Below are positions 8,841 through 17,419 of a stretch of DNA of 64,000 bases, piece by piece. A program made the translations under genes and the position numbers. Under the pieces are notes generated by a model. The model worked only from the letters and a program-made list of their open reading frames with translations. It was not told the DNA's origin and searched no databases. Positions within the stretch are counted from its first letter, which is position 1; each line of letters opens with the position of its first letter. Source of the stretch: Methylococcales bacterium (GTDB lineage: Bacteria > Pseudomonadota > Gammaproteobacteria > Methylococcales > Methylomonadaceae); the NCBI GenBank assembly GCA_026399015.1, contig JAPLRS010000028.1, positions 49,075 to 113,074 of the forward strand, read 5' to 3'.

Positions 8841-8982
8841 GTTAATCAGCATCTATTTTCTTCTAATTCAGCGCTTATATTGTCAGCCATAAAATTATAA
8901 AACATCCAAAATAACAATACATACTGGTATACCTGAACGCTGTTTCTCGGAAGAAATTGGCAAGTATTAGATGCTGGTTGAC
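8841..8982. repeat. MITE-like inverted-repeat pair
   Basis: GTTAATCAGCATCTA at 8841-8855 and TAGATGCTGGTTGAC at 8968-8982 are inverted copies that match at 13 of 15 positions, 142 bp end to end. The interior has no open frame of note. The spacing and end length resemble a small non-autonomous mobile element or a degenerate one. I see no target duplication, so this could also be chance pairing in AT-rich DNA. Confidence 0.4.
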
Positions 8983-9397
8983 AGAATAAAGCTATATATC
9001 GTCGCACTAAATTTAAAGCCTAATTACCAGTTGTTAGACTTCTATTTTTGCCTATAGGTGCCCCGATGGAGGATTTAAAAATAATAGGGTATAGGGGAGT
9101 AAATCAATCAAATAAAATCTATCTGGTAGTAATAATTAATTATCGTCTACGATATTTTTTTTAGTTTTAGGGAATTGACTTGGGAACAAAAACCGTAAAA
9201 TTGCTCTTAAGGTGACAAAAAAGATGAGTAAAAAGATTAGAGCTATTAGGTGCATTACGTTCCTTATTTGTAGTTATGTTTGATATTTTTTATATTAAAA
9301 CTGGGTAATACCGGTTTTCTACGCTCAATTTTTACTTTTTATTGCGGGTTTTTATTTTAAATTGCGCTACCAGTGCGCCATGAAGAAACTTTAGACA
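8983..9397. other. Intergenic, no gene seen
   Basis: About 415 bases without a supported gene. The only structure I see is a short hairpin, AAAACTGG (9297-9304) against CCGGTTTT (9311-9318), with one G-T pair and a T-rich tail, which could terminate plus-strand transcription. Confidence 0.4.
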
Positions 9398-9429
9398 TAA
9401 AAAAGGCCTAGATTTTACTCTAAGCCTTT
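9398..9429 (-). terminator. Terminator after tRNA-Lys
   Basis: Arms AAAGGC-C-TAG and CTA-A-GCCTTT (about 9402-9429) with one mismatch. Read on the minus strand, a run of T follows. It lies 9 bases beyond the CCA end of the tRNA gene, as expected for its terminator. Confidence 0.65.
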
Positions 9430-9437
9430 GAAATTAT

Positions 9438-9513
9438 TGGTGGGACGTCCGAGGCTCGAACTCGGGACCCAAAGATTAAGAGTCTTCTGCTCTACCAACT
9501 GAGCTAACATCCC
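9438..9513 (-). tRNA. tRNA-Lys(CTT)
   Basis: A 76-base cloverleaf on the minus strand. The acceptor arm GGGATGT pairs with ACGTCCC, the D-arm contains AGCTCAGTTGGTAGAGC, and the T-arm contains the GTTCGAG loop. The 3' CCA is encoded. The anticodon loop is CTCTTAA, which puts CTT at positions 34-36, reading the Lys codon AAG. It stands alone downstream of ubiC on the same strand, separated from it by about 100 bases, with its own terminator. Confidence 0.95.
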
Positions 9514-9612
9514 AATAAAGCAAAATTATACAATATTTTCTGGTCTCGTGCTTCTAGAATTAGGCACTCCTGACAATTAACCTCGTTAAATAAGCCAAAT
9601 TTTAACTAAACA

Positions 9613-10179
9613 TCACTTAAATTCGAGCAACACCTCGGGTAAAAAGAACTCACTCACCAACATGTGTTTGTTGGCGATGCTATACACAGTTCGCCTACCC
9701 CAGATGGGTTCTTTTATGGGTACTTGATCTAAAACAGTAGACTTCCAAGTTGGTAATTGTACTAGTGCCACATCCATGGCGATGCGCTCAAGTTTTGGGT
9801 AAGAAAATATAATCTCCCCTAATGGCCGACTGCCTAATTTAGACAAATTACTTTTTGCCGTTTTAACCGTAGTCGTTGGTATTACTGTTCTGGCTAAGAT
9901 TAACGGCGTACCTTTAACATGCAACAATACTTCTCGGGTTAACACAAACTCATGCTTAGGAATATCTAATAATCGGTGTTCGGTTAAATAAGGTGTTTTC
10001 CAACACTGTAACAATACCTTAACCGCCACACCCGAACCATAAAAATTCCGCAAACGCTGTGTTAAAGAACCAGACTCATAAGTCCAAGACTGAACAGCGA
10101 CAGGCAATTTACGTCTTATACCTTGCCGATTTTCTAACCAGAGGGGCTCTTGATTAAATAAAACACTTTTTGTAGTCAA
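9613..10179 (-). CDS. ubiC: Chorismate lyase UbiC
   Basis: A 188-residue cytosolic enzyme that splits chorismate into 4-hydroxybenzoate and pyruvate, the first committed step of ubiquinone synthesis. Family features are WTYESGSLTQRLRN (substrate-binding Arg), REVLLHVKGTPLILARTVIP, RPLGEIIF and the C-terminal SEFFLPEVL with its Glu. It begins only 6 bases after recG on the same strand, so the two are probably co-transcribed (ridA-recG-ubiC). Ubiquinone use also matches ispB at the start of the window. Confidence 0.9.
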   Translation of the reverse strand: MTTKSVLFNQEPLWLENRQGIRRKLPVAVQSWTYESGSLTQRLRNFYGSGVAVKVLLQCWKTPYLTEHRLLDIPKHEFVLTREVLLHVKGTPLILARTVIPTTTVKTAKSNLSKLGSRPLGEIIFSYPKLERIAMDVALVQLPTWKSTVLDQVPIKEPIWGRRTVYSIANKHMLVSEFFLPEVLLEFK

Positions 10180-10185
10180 GCTAAA

Positions 10186-12273
10186 CTAAACCTCTGCATA
10201 ATCTGTCGAAGCACCCAACCACCGATCACACAAGGGTTGTATGACCTGCGGGGCATGCTTAAAAATTTGTTCACCAATACTTGGCATAGTATCTAATAAA
10301 TCCGCATCTCTAGCCAAATCCGCCACTCTAAAATTAATAGCACCGGTTTGCCGAGTTCCCATCACTTCGCCGGGACCGCGCAATTCTAAATCTTTTTCGG
10401 CAATAATAAAGCCATCATTACTATCGCGCAGTATGCCTAAACGCTGCCTAGCCACATCAGACAAAGGTGTTTGGTACATTAACAAACAATAACTATCGCC
10501 CTCACCTCGCCCTACCCGACCGCGTAATTGATGTAATTGCGATAAACCCAAGCGCTCTGGATTCTCAATCACCATTAGGCCCGCATTAGGCACGTCAACA
10601 CCTACTTCTATAACTGTAGTAGCAACTAATAAATCTATTTGATGATTTTTAAACGCCTGCATCACTGTATCTTTATCAGCACTTTTCATTCGACCATGAA
10701 TTAAAGCCACGCGCACATTAGGCAAGGCTAAGCTTAAAAATTCAGCGGTTTTTTCTGCGGCTTCACACTCTAAAACTTCAGATTCTTCAATTAAGGTACA
10801 CACCCAATATACCTGCCGAGCTTTATCAACCCAACTGTTAATTCTATCAATCACATCTGCTCGGCGTTCGGCAGGAATAACACTCGTCACAATAGGCTTT
10901 CTGCCCGGAGGCAATTCATCAATAATAGACACATCTAAATCAGAATATTGCAACATAGCTAAAGTTCTAGGAATCGGTGTAGCGGTCATCACTAATTGAT
11001 GCGGGCGCACATTACCTTGCTGACCTTTTTCTCTTAAGGCCATACGCTGATTAACCCCAAAGCGATGCTGTTCATCAATAATGATGAGGCCTAGGTGTTT
11101 AAAATTTACACTTTCTTGAAATAAGGCATGCGTACCAATGATGATACCTACTCTCCCTGCTTCTAAACCTTGTAAAACTTCTTTACGCGCTTTACCTTTG
11201 ATCTGCCCCGTTAAAAATGCAACTTGTGTATTAAACCCAGAAAACCAAAGACTAAAATTCCGCATATGCTGTTCAGCCAATAACTCTGTCGGCGCCATGA
11301 CTGCCACTTGATAGCCAGCGGAAATGGCTAATAATGCGGCATAAGCAGATACAATTGTCTTACCAGATCCCACATCGCCCTGCACTAAGCGCATCATAGG
11401 ATTTTGCGCCCTACAATCTTCGGTAATTTCTTTAATTACTCGCTGCTGAGCACCCGTCAATTTAAACGGCAAACTGTTTAAAAACTGCTCAATTAATACC
11501 TGCTGTTGACTCTCTACAAATCGAGGTGCTTGCCATTGTCTGGCTTTATTTCTACTAATACGCAAACTAAGATGGTGTACTAACAACTCTTCAAAGGCTA
11601 AACGCTTAAGAGCCGGCACACTGCCATTCTGTATAGCTTCTATTGATATAGCCTCATCAGGGGCGTGCAAGGTGTTAATAGCCTCTGCAAGAGACGGATA
11701 GTTATAGCGTTTTAAAATAGGCTCAGGAATCCATTCCACCAATAATTGTGGATTCTGCTGACATAAATTAATAGCTTGTTTAACGATTTTTCTTAAGGCC
11801 GTTTGACCAATACCTTCTGTTAAGGGATAAACAGGGGTTAAGCGGGGTTCCGTAATATCTGCATCCGGATTAGTTATAATTCGATAATCCGGATGTAACA
11901 TTTCTAAGCCACTAAAGCCCTGACGCACTTCGGCGAAACAACTAATTAAAGTGCCCGGCTTAAATAAGTTATGTTGATGGGCATTAAAATGAAAAAATCG
12001 CACCGATAGCGCACCGGTATCGTCTGCAATTCTACAGATCAAGCTTTTCCTACCTCTAGGCAGCACATCAACAAACTCCACCCGGCCGCAAATTAAAGCA
12101 TGCATACCCACACGCAAGTCAGCAATAGAATAAACCCGGGTTCTATCTTCGTAACGAAGCGGCAAATGAAAAATCAGATCACTAATAACCCGAATACCTA
12201 GCTTCTCAAGACGGTTTAAAGTCTGGGCTCCAACGCCTGATAACTGACTGACTGACTGGTTAAGTTCATTCAC
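10186..12273 (-). CDS. recG: ATP-dependent DNA helicase RecG
   Basis: A 695-residue branch-migrating helicase that remodels stalled forks and Holliday junctions; the length matches E. coli RecG. Order of parts: an N-terminal wedge/OB domain (LRVGMHALICGRVEFVDV), helicase motif I GDVGSGKT, motif Ia MAPTELLAEQH, motif II DEQHRFGV, motif III MTATPIPRT, motif IV/V LVATTVIEVGVDVPNA and motif VI QLRGRVGRG, then the RecG C-terminal hairpin region (GPGEVMGTRQTG). All motifs are intact. It lies 32 bases after ridA and 6 bases before ubiC. Confidence 0.97.
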   Translation of the reverse strand: MNELNQSVSQLSGVGAQTLNRLEKLGIRVISDLIFHLPLRYEDRTRVYSIADLRVGMHALICGRVEFVDVLPRGRKSLICRIADDTGALSVRFFHFNAHQHNLFKPGTLISCFAEVRQGFSGLEMLHPDYRIITNPDADITEPRLTPVYPLTEGIGQTALRKIVKQAINLCQQNPQLLVEWIPEPILKRYNYPSLAEAINTLHAPDEAISIEAIQNGSVPALKRLAFEELLVHHLSLRISRNKARQWQAPRFVESQQQVLIEQFLNSLPFKLTGAQQRVIKEITEDCRAQNPMMRLVQGDVGSGKTIVSAYAALLAISAGYQVAVMAPTELLAEQHMRNFSLWFSGFNTQVAFLTGQIKGKARKEVLQGLEAGRVGIIIGTHALFQESVNFKHLGLIIIDEQHRFGVNQRMALREKGQQGNVRPHQLVMTATPIPRTLAMLQYSDLDVSIIDELPPGRKPIVTSVIPAERRADVIDRINSWVDKARQVYWVCTLIEESEVLECEAAEKTAEFLSLALPNVRVALIHGRMKSADKDTVMQAFKNHQIDLLVATTVIEVGVDVPNAGLMVIENPERLGLSQLHQLRGRVGRGEGDSYCLLMYQTPLSDVARQRLGILRDSNDGFIIAEKDLELRGPGEVMGTRQTGAINFRVADLARDADLLDTMPSIGEQIFKHAPQVIQPLCDRWLGASTDYAEV

Positions 12274-12305
12274 ATTAAAGTCACTCAGTGGGCTAATAAC
12301 ATCAA

Positions 12306-12707
12306 CTAACAGGCCGGATATTCTTGATCAGGTAGTTGCAAAATACCATCCATTTCAACGCCGACATTTTTAGGTAAAGCTGCCACACCAATAGCCGCCC
12401 TAGCGGGATAAGGCGCTTGGAAGTATTGCCCCATAATTTCGTTAACGATAGGAAAATGTGATAAGTCCGTTAAAAATACATTGAGCTTAACAATATCAGC
12501 TAACTCGCCACCGGCTGCTTCTGAGACTGCTTTTAAATTATCAAAAACCTGCACAATTTGCGCCGTAATATCACCTTCAACAACCGTCATAGTTTCCGGC
12601 ACTAAAGGAATTTGTCCAGAAAGATAAACTGTTTTACCCACTTTAACCGCTTGCGAATAAGTGCCTATGGCTGCTGGTGCTTTACTTGTGTGAATTATTT
12701 CTTTCAT
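12306..12707 (-). CDS. ridA: RidA family reactive-intermediate deaminase
   Basis: A 133-residue RidA/YjgF protein, normally a trimer that hydrolyses 2-aminoacrylate and related enamines released by PLP enzymes. Diagnostic segments are [46 protein letters not shown] and [15 protein letters not shown], whose Arg binds the substrate carboxylate. The open frame begins at 12773, but the ATG at 12707 gives the family N-terminus ([11 protein letters not shown]) and normal length. It is the first gene of a probable ridA-recG-ubiC unit and is divergent from the transporter at 12802. Confidence 0.93.
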   Translation of the reverse strand: MKEIIHTSKAPAAIGTYSQAVKVGKTVYLSGQIPLVPETMTVVEGDITAQIVQVFDNLKAVSEAAGGELADIVKLNVFLTDLSHFPIVNEIMGQYFQAPYPARAAIGVAALPKNVGVEMDGILQLPDQEYPAC

Positions 12708-12801
12708 AGTCAATTTCCAAAATGAGTAGGTCGCCATTATAATTATTTTTATAAAACAAAGCCGAACTAACATACGACCTTATAAGTTAAAATCCTCACC
12801 T

Positions 12802-13692
12802 ATGCGTATATTATTAACTTATATCAGCGTTATTCTGCTTTGGTCCACCACCCCTCTAGCTATTAAATGGAGTGGTGAGGGTGCAGGCTTTTTATTTGGT
12901 GTGACATCCAGAATGACGCTTGGCACTATTTGCCTGCTGTTATTTGTGGCCTTAACCAGAAAAGCTTTACCCTTACATCGTAAAGCCCTACTCACCTATG
13001 GCGCTGTTGCCTTACAAATATACGGCGCAATGTTACCCACTTATTGGGCTGCGCAATTTTTACCCTCCGGATGGATTTCTGTTGTCTCAGGGATCACGCC
13101 ATTAATGACAGCTTTATTATCCGCCATCTTTCTTGGAGAACGCAGCTTAACCTTAGGTAAACTATTTGCGTATAGTTTGGGTATTGGTGGATTAAGCATT
13201 ATCTTTGGATCGGCTTTACAAATAAGTATCCATGCCGCTTTTGGTATTGGCGCTTTACTGCTTTCTACTGTTTTTCAGGCAAGTAGCTCAGTTAGCATAA
13301 AACGCATTAATGCTAAATTACCTGCTTTAATACAAGTGATGGGAGGACTATTAATTGCGACGCCGCTGTATATCATCACGTGGGCAATTGTTGAGGATGC
13401 CCAACTTCCTAATTCTTTATCTATTACGGCTTTAGCATCCATTCTATACTTAGGCATTATCGCCACGACACTAGGATTCATCTTTTACTATTACTTACTG
13501 ACCCACTTAACGGCCACGCGTGTTTCATTAATTAACTTAATTTCGCCAGTTCTTGCCTTACTAGTGGGGCATTTTGTTAACCATGAACTACTCACCATCA
13601 AAATTTTATTTGGCACACTGTTGATTATTTCAGCACTGTTTATTCATGAAATTATCGAACGATTACCGACATTTAAGTCCAAGCGTAAATAA
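12802..13692 (+). CDS. EamA/DMT family transporter
   Basis: A 296-residue inner-membrane protein with about ten hydrophobic segments in two EamA halves (for example SVILLWSTTPLAIKW in the first and LGIIATTLGFIFYYYLL in the second). Each half shows the DMT pattern of a Pro-rich first helix and a GE motif near the halfway point (AIFLGERSLTLGKL). Such proteins export amino acids or other small metabolites; the substrate cannot be told from sequence. It is divergent from ridA with about 95 bases between starts, which leaves room for both promoters. Confidence 0.85.
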   Translation: MRILLTYISVILLWSTTPLAIKWSGEGAGFLFGVTSRMTLGTICLLLFVALTRKALPLHRKALLTYGAVALQIYGAMLPTYWAAQFLPSGWISVVSGITPLMTALLSAIFLGERSLTLGKLFAYSLGIGGLSIIFGSALQISIHAAFGIGALLLSTVFQASSSVSIKRINAKLPALIQVMGGLLIATPLYIITWAIVEDAQLPNSLSITALASILYLGIIATTLGFIFYYYLLTHLTATRVSLINLISPVLALLVGHFVNHELLTIKILFGTLLIISALFIHEIIERLPTFKSKRK

Positions 13693-13761
13693 TCAATACC
13701 TGCTTAAACGCATAGAAAATCTGTTAGATAAAAAATATTAGAAATTTATTGAAAATCTTCT

Positions 13762-13791
13762 TTGCCCAAGTTGCATTTTTAGTGCTACTAT
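13762..13791 (+). promoter_or_regulatory. Probable sigma-70 promoter of the cold-shock gene
   Basis: TTGCCC (13762-13767) and TACTAT (13786-13791) are 18 bases apart. Transcription would start near 13798 and leave a leader of about 90 bases with a GCCGC/GCGGC hairpin straddling the start. Structured leaders are usual for csp genes. Confidence 0.4.
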
Positions 13792-13885
13792 TAAGCCGCA
13801 GTTAAGTTAAGGCGGCTTCTTTATGGGGGCTGGTATTTGTAAAGCCAACATAAATTGGCGTTTTTTCTAAAGTTAAGAGTGTATT

Positions 13886-14095
13886 ATGTCTGATCAAGTT
13901 GTAGGTACCGTTAAGTGGTTCAATGATGAAAAAGGTTTTGGTTTTATTGAACAAGAAGGTGGAAAAGATGTATTTGTTCACCACAGTGCAATTAACGGAT
14001 CTGGACGCAAAACATTGCGTGAAGGCCAAAAAGTAACAATGGAAGTAACTCAAGGTCAAAAAGGCCCACAAGCTGAGAATGTAACGCCTGCGTAA
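13886..14095 (+). CDS. Cold-shock domain protein (CspA family)
   Basis: A 69-residue single cold-shock domain, a small beta barrel that binds single-stranded RNA or DNA and melts RNA structure. RNP1 reads KGFGFI and RNP2 reads VFVHHS; the opening GTVKWFND and closing GPQAENV are standard. The length is exactly that of the family. It stands alone with its own promoter and a hairpin after the stop. Which csp paralogue it corresponds to cannot be told. Confidence 0.95.
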   Translation: MSDQVVGTVKWFNDEKGFGFIEQEGGKDVFVHHSAINGSGRKTLREGQKVTMEVTQGQKGPQAENVTPA

Positions 14096-14110
14096 TAGTC
14101 TCAAGTAATC

Positions 14111-14142
14111 GTTTCCTAAAGACCTAGCGGTTTTTAGGAAAC
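14111..14142. terminator. Hairpin between convergent csp and rlmG
   Basis: Perfect 10-bp arms, GTTTCCTAAA and TTTAGGAAAC, with a 12-base loop between two convergent genes. There is no clean T-tract on either strand, so intrinsic termination may be partial. Confidence 0.5.
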
Positions 14143-14167
14143 ACCATCGCTATTCCAACATTTTCTT

Positions 14168-15319
14168 TTAATGGCGTTTAGCTTTTAAAATCACAAATTT
14201 TTTATTTTCAGCTACCAAAGCATAATTACCGAAGATACGTTTAAGAGTTTGCTGATAATTAAGATGTCGGTTGCCAACTAGCCATAACTCCCCGCCCTTT
14301 CTCAAAACATCTTTTGAGGCTTTAATCATACTATTAGCAATTTGATCACCAATCACATTTTGCTGATGAAATGGCGGATTACACAAAATAAAATCTGCAG
14401 AGTTTGCTGCAAAATCTTGCAAACCATCCCCCACTTTAAAATGCGCTGAGCGCTGAGCACCCAAAGCCCGCACATAGTTATCTTGGGCAGAAGCTACTGC
14501 CATAAAAGATTCATCCACAAAATGCACTACCGCATCTGGATTTTTTTCCGCAGTCATTAAGCCTAATAAACCATTACCACAGCCTAAATCCACAACATCA
14601 ACAACACCTTGAGTATCAGGCAAATGCTGGAGAAAAAACCGCGTCCCAATATCCAAACTATCCCGCGAAAAGACATTCGCATGATTACTAATGATGTGCT
14701 CAGAGCCCTCAAGTTGATAACAAACTGGATAAGGACTCTCAACCACTTTAATACTGGGATCTAAGGTAGCAAATATAAGCCGAGCTTTTTTTCTGGCTAA
14801 AGACGTTGTTGTTGCACCGACTAAACGCTCTAGCAATTTCCAAATATTCGGTGTCATCGTTTTAACCATACCCGCCACAATTACCTGCGTGGTAGGGTTA
14901 ATATTCTGACGTATCCGAATTAACTGATCCTCTAACAAGGCCAACGTTTTTGGCGCTTTAATAAGTACCCAATCAAAAGTACCTTCTAAAACTTCAAGAC
15001 TATTCGTTAAACGAATACTAGCTTCAGGGAGATTGTTAGCTAATAAATTAAGCCGAGTGGCTTGCTGTGATAGATAAGAATCTGAAACGGCTTGGGGCTT
15101 AAACGCGTGCAAACCTAAAGCCAAAGCCCCAAAACTATCATTTAAAATTAAAATCCGCGTATCTAAAGCCAACGGTGTTTGTTCGGCTAGATGACTGAGC
15201 AAGTACTCATCTGCGGCATCCCACGCGCGTAATAATTCTAAAGAACGCTTAGGCAGACGTTCTAAAACAAACTCCCCTTGCGCTACTTTTAACAATGTAT
15301 CACTATCAGTCGTCATCAA
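14168..15319 (-). CDS. rlmG: 23S rRNA m2G1835 methyltransferase RlmG
   Basis: A 383-residue protein. An N-terminal degenerate methyltransferase-like domain (ELLRAWDAADEYLL, LILNDSFGALALGL, VLIKAPKTLALLEDQL) is followed by the catalytic SAM domain (VDLGCGNGLLGLM, then the NPPFHQQ motif for guanine N2 methylation). The arrangement and length match E. coli RlmG (YgjO) better than RsmC. It follows efpL by 18 bases on the same strand, so two translation-related genes form one unit. Confidence 0.9.
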   Translation of the reverse strand: MMTTDSDTLLKVAQGEFVLERLPKRSLELLRAWDAADEYLLSHLAEQTPLALDTRILILNDSFGALALGLHAFKPQAVSDSYLSQQATRLNLLANNLPEASIRLTNSLEVLEGTFDWVLIKAPKTLALLEDQLIRIRQNINPTTQVIVAGMVKTMTPNIWKLLERLVGATTTSLARKKARLIFATLDPSIKVVESPYPVCYQLEGSEHIISNHANVFSRDSLDIGTRFFLQHLPDTQGVVDVVDLGCGNGLLGLMTAEKNPDAVVHFVDESFMAVASAQDNYVRALGAQRSAHFKVGDGLQDFAANSADFILCNPPFHQQNVIGDQIANSMIKASKDVLRKGGELWLVGNRHLNYQQTLKRIFGNYALVAENKKFVILKAKRH

Positions 15320-15337
15320 ACCTGCCCTTAATAAAAA

Positions 15338-15904
15338 TTAAGCGCGAGACATAAATTTGCCGTTTTCGGTATTAACCTTAATAAGCTCATCAGTTTCTAG
15401 ATACTCAGGTACTTGTACTTCTAGGCCAGTAGGTAAGCGTGCTGTTTTAGTGCGACCCGATGCCGTTGCACCTTTAATTGAGGGAGGCGTTTCTACGATA
15501 GGTAAAATAACAGAGCTAGGCAGTTCAATGCCAAAGATTTCATCATCAATTAATAAAGCGATAATGCCTTCAAGACCTTCTGTTAAATAGTAAACTTGAT
15601 CATCTAAATCATCACGACTTAAACTGTATTGTGAATAATCTTCTGTATTCATAAAGATATAGTTTTCGCCATCGACATAAGAAAACTGTACCTTTGCTCT
15701 GACTAAATCGGTGTCTTTAAAAAAATCATCACCTTTTAAAGATTCATCTAATTTTTGGCCGGTCTTAAGATTAGTAAATCTAATTTTATATAATGTTGAA
15801 GCCCCACGCGATGAAGGACTTTTAGCATCAAATTGTTTTACCATATGTGGCACACCATTAATCTCAACTACCATACCGCGTTTTAATTCACTTGCCTTTG
15901 CCAC
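15338..15904 (-). CDS. efpL: Elongation factor P-like protein EfpL (YeiP)
   Basis: A 188-residue three-domain EF-P paralogue that binds ribosomes stalled at difficult peptide sequences. KOW-like N-terminus (SELKRGMVVEINGVPHMV), then the extended tip loop SPSSRGAST, where EF-P has a modified Lys but EfpL carries an unmodified Arg. Two OB domains follow (SYVDGENYIFMNTEDY, then PSSVILPIVETPPSIKGATASG and LETDELIKVNTENG). The R-containing loop and ending MSRA distinguish it from EF-P. The gene is upstream of rlmG. Confidence 0.93.
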   Translation of the reverse strand: MAKASELKRGMVVEINGVPHMVKQFDAKSPSSRGASTLYKIRFTNLKTGQKLDESLKGDDFFKDTDLVRAKVQFSYVDGENYIFMNTEDYSQYSLSRDDLDDQVYYLTEGLEGIIALLIDDEIFGIELPSSVILPIVETPPSIKGATASGRTKTARLPTGLEVQVPEYLETDELIKVNTENGKFMSRA

Positions 15905-16129
15905 ACCAATCTCCTGAGTCTTTTTTAATTTATCACTGTTAAATACGCACGGTTTTTATACCGTCAAATAATCGCGTTATTATAACTGAGAACGATAACT
16001 AAAGCCTTGCACGTATAAACGCAAATTAACTAGAAAAAACGGCTAAATCCAGTATTTTTTTGTTAAACAATCTTTGATTAAGTCTTATAATTAAGCCAAA
16101 CTTACCAACTCATCAACCCTGAGATAACC

Positions 16130-16750
16130 ATGCCTAACCGCTTAATTTTTTTACTCGTTTTAGTCTTATTAAATTTAGTAGGTTGTGCTTCAAATGATGT
16201 TAAAGAAACATCTGCAACCGATGGTAGCCTTTTAGAAAATCCAGATGCGATTGCGCTTGCTAAACCCGCAGAACCCTCCTCGGGGCCGAATCCACCCATG
16301 ACAATTACCAAAGGTAAAAAAACCTTAAATTTAGTCAGAATTATGGATGGTGGTATTTGTAAAAATGATTATGAAGGCGCAAAAGGCGCATTTCTACTTT
16401 ATGCGGACACCCAAGATATAGAGCGCATTAAAAAAGCCAAAGGCGCGGCTATTTTCAAAACCTTTGAAACAAAGATCCAAGAAATTTCAGGCGATATTCT
16501 TCAAGCAGCCATTGATAGAACCAACCTAGGTGAAGATCCCTTTGCCTTGGGTGCAGATGAGGCGCAACAAAAATTGGCCAGTAAATTAGTGATGAACTTT
16601 CGTGATGCCGCTACAGACATCGTGGCAAAGTTTCAAAAAGAAACCAGCCTAACTATTGATATAAGCGCGTTTCAACCCTCTTTAGTGTTCTTTCAAAAAG
16701 GCTGTGATGAATCAAAACTTGATGCAGAAGGCGCCGAGTCAGCTAGTTAA
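16130..16750 (+). CDS. Hypothetical lipoprotein
   Basis: A 206-residue predicted lipoprotein: basic start MPNR, a hydrophobic core and lipobox LVGC near residue 19. The mature part has a Pro/Ser linker (KPAEPSSGPNPPMT), a single domain with two Cys (GGICKNDYEG and FFQKGCDES) that could form a disulphide, and helical stretches. A GAGATAACC site precedes the ATG. I do not recognise the family. The 3' end overlaps uspA on the opposite strand by 8 bases. Confidence 0.65.
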   Translation: MPNRLIFLLVLVLLNLVGCASNDVKETSATDGSLLENPDAIALAKPAEPSSGPNPPMTITKGKKTLNLVRIMDGGICKNDYEGAKGAFLLYADTQDIERIKKAKGAAIFKTFETKIQEISGDILQAAIDRTNLGEDPFALGADEAQQKLASKLVMNFRDAATDIVAKFQKETSLTIDISAFQPSLVFFQKGCDESKLDAEGAESAS

Positions 16751-17195
16751 AATCAGGTTCTTTTAATCTAACCGCTAACACATCACATTTTGCATAATGC
16801 AGAATACTGTTAGCGGTTGACCCCAACAATAATGCCAAACCATGCCGACCATGTGAACCCACCACGATTAAATCAACGTGCTGTTGCTTAGCAATATTAA
16901 TGATTTCTTGCTTAGGAATACCCCACAATAAGCAACAATCTGCCAAATCCACATTAAGACGCCCACTTAAATTAATTAATTTAGCTTTTTCGGCTTCAAG
17001 CAAAGCATCATCTGACGCTTCAGTTAACGAGATAACCATACCGTAATAAGCATCTGGCATAGGTATATTATCAATCACATGCACAATACTTAATTTTGCT
17101 TGATGAGTATCAGCTAGGGCCTTAGCTTTGTCTGCTACATAATCACCTTGTTTAGAAAAATCTGTCGCTAATAAAATATGTCGATAATGGCTCAT
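16743..17195 (-). CDS. uspA: Universal stress protein A family
   Basis: A 150-residue UspA-fold protein. The start is HILLATDFSKQGDYVADKA; the end is VVGSHGRHGLALLLGSTANSILHYAKCDVLAVR, which has the Gx2G and GS(T)A elements of the nucleotide-binding loop. The spacing between the second Gly and GS is one residue shorter than in classical ATP-binding Usps, as in many gammaproteobacterial UspA proteins, so ATP binding is uncertain. It is soluble, probably dimeric and growth-arrest related. Single gene, convergent with the lipoprotein at 16130. Confidence 0.9.
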   Translation of the reverse strand: MSHYRHILLATDFSKQGDYVADKAKALADTHQAKLSIVHVIDNIPMPDAYYGMVISLTEASDDALLEAEKAKLINLSGRLNVDLADCCLLWGIPKQEIINIAKQQHVDLIVVGSHGRHGLALLLGSTANSILHYAKCDVLAVRLKEPDFN

Positions 17196-17419
17196 TTGGT
17201 TTACCTTGTTCTATATGCAGGCGATAAAGTTATCACTCGCGCGTATTTAACCACGATTTTGTCATCATTAATCAGTTTACCCTAAATAATTTGAGCTTTT
17301 TTGACGGACAGACTGCCATAAATAATAGGACAAAGTGGAGTGTGATAAAATAATCTCGTGGTTTAAACCTCATAAATAGCCTTAATACCCATTACCTAAA
17401 CCCATAAATATCAGCTTTC

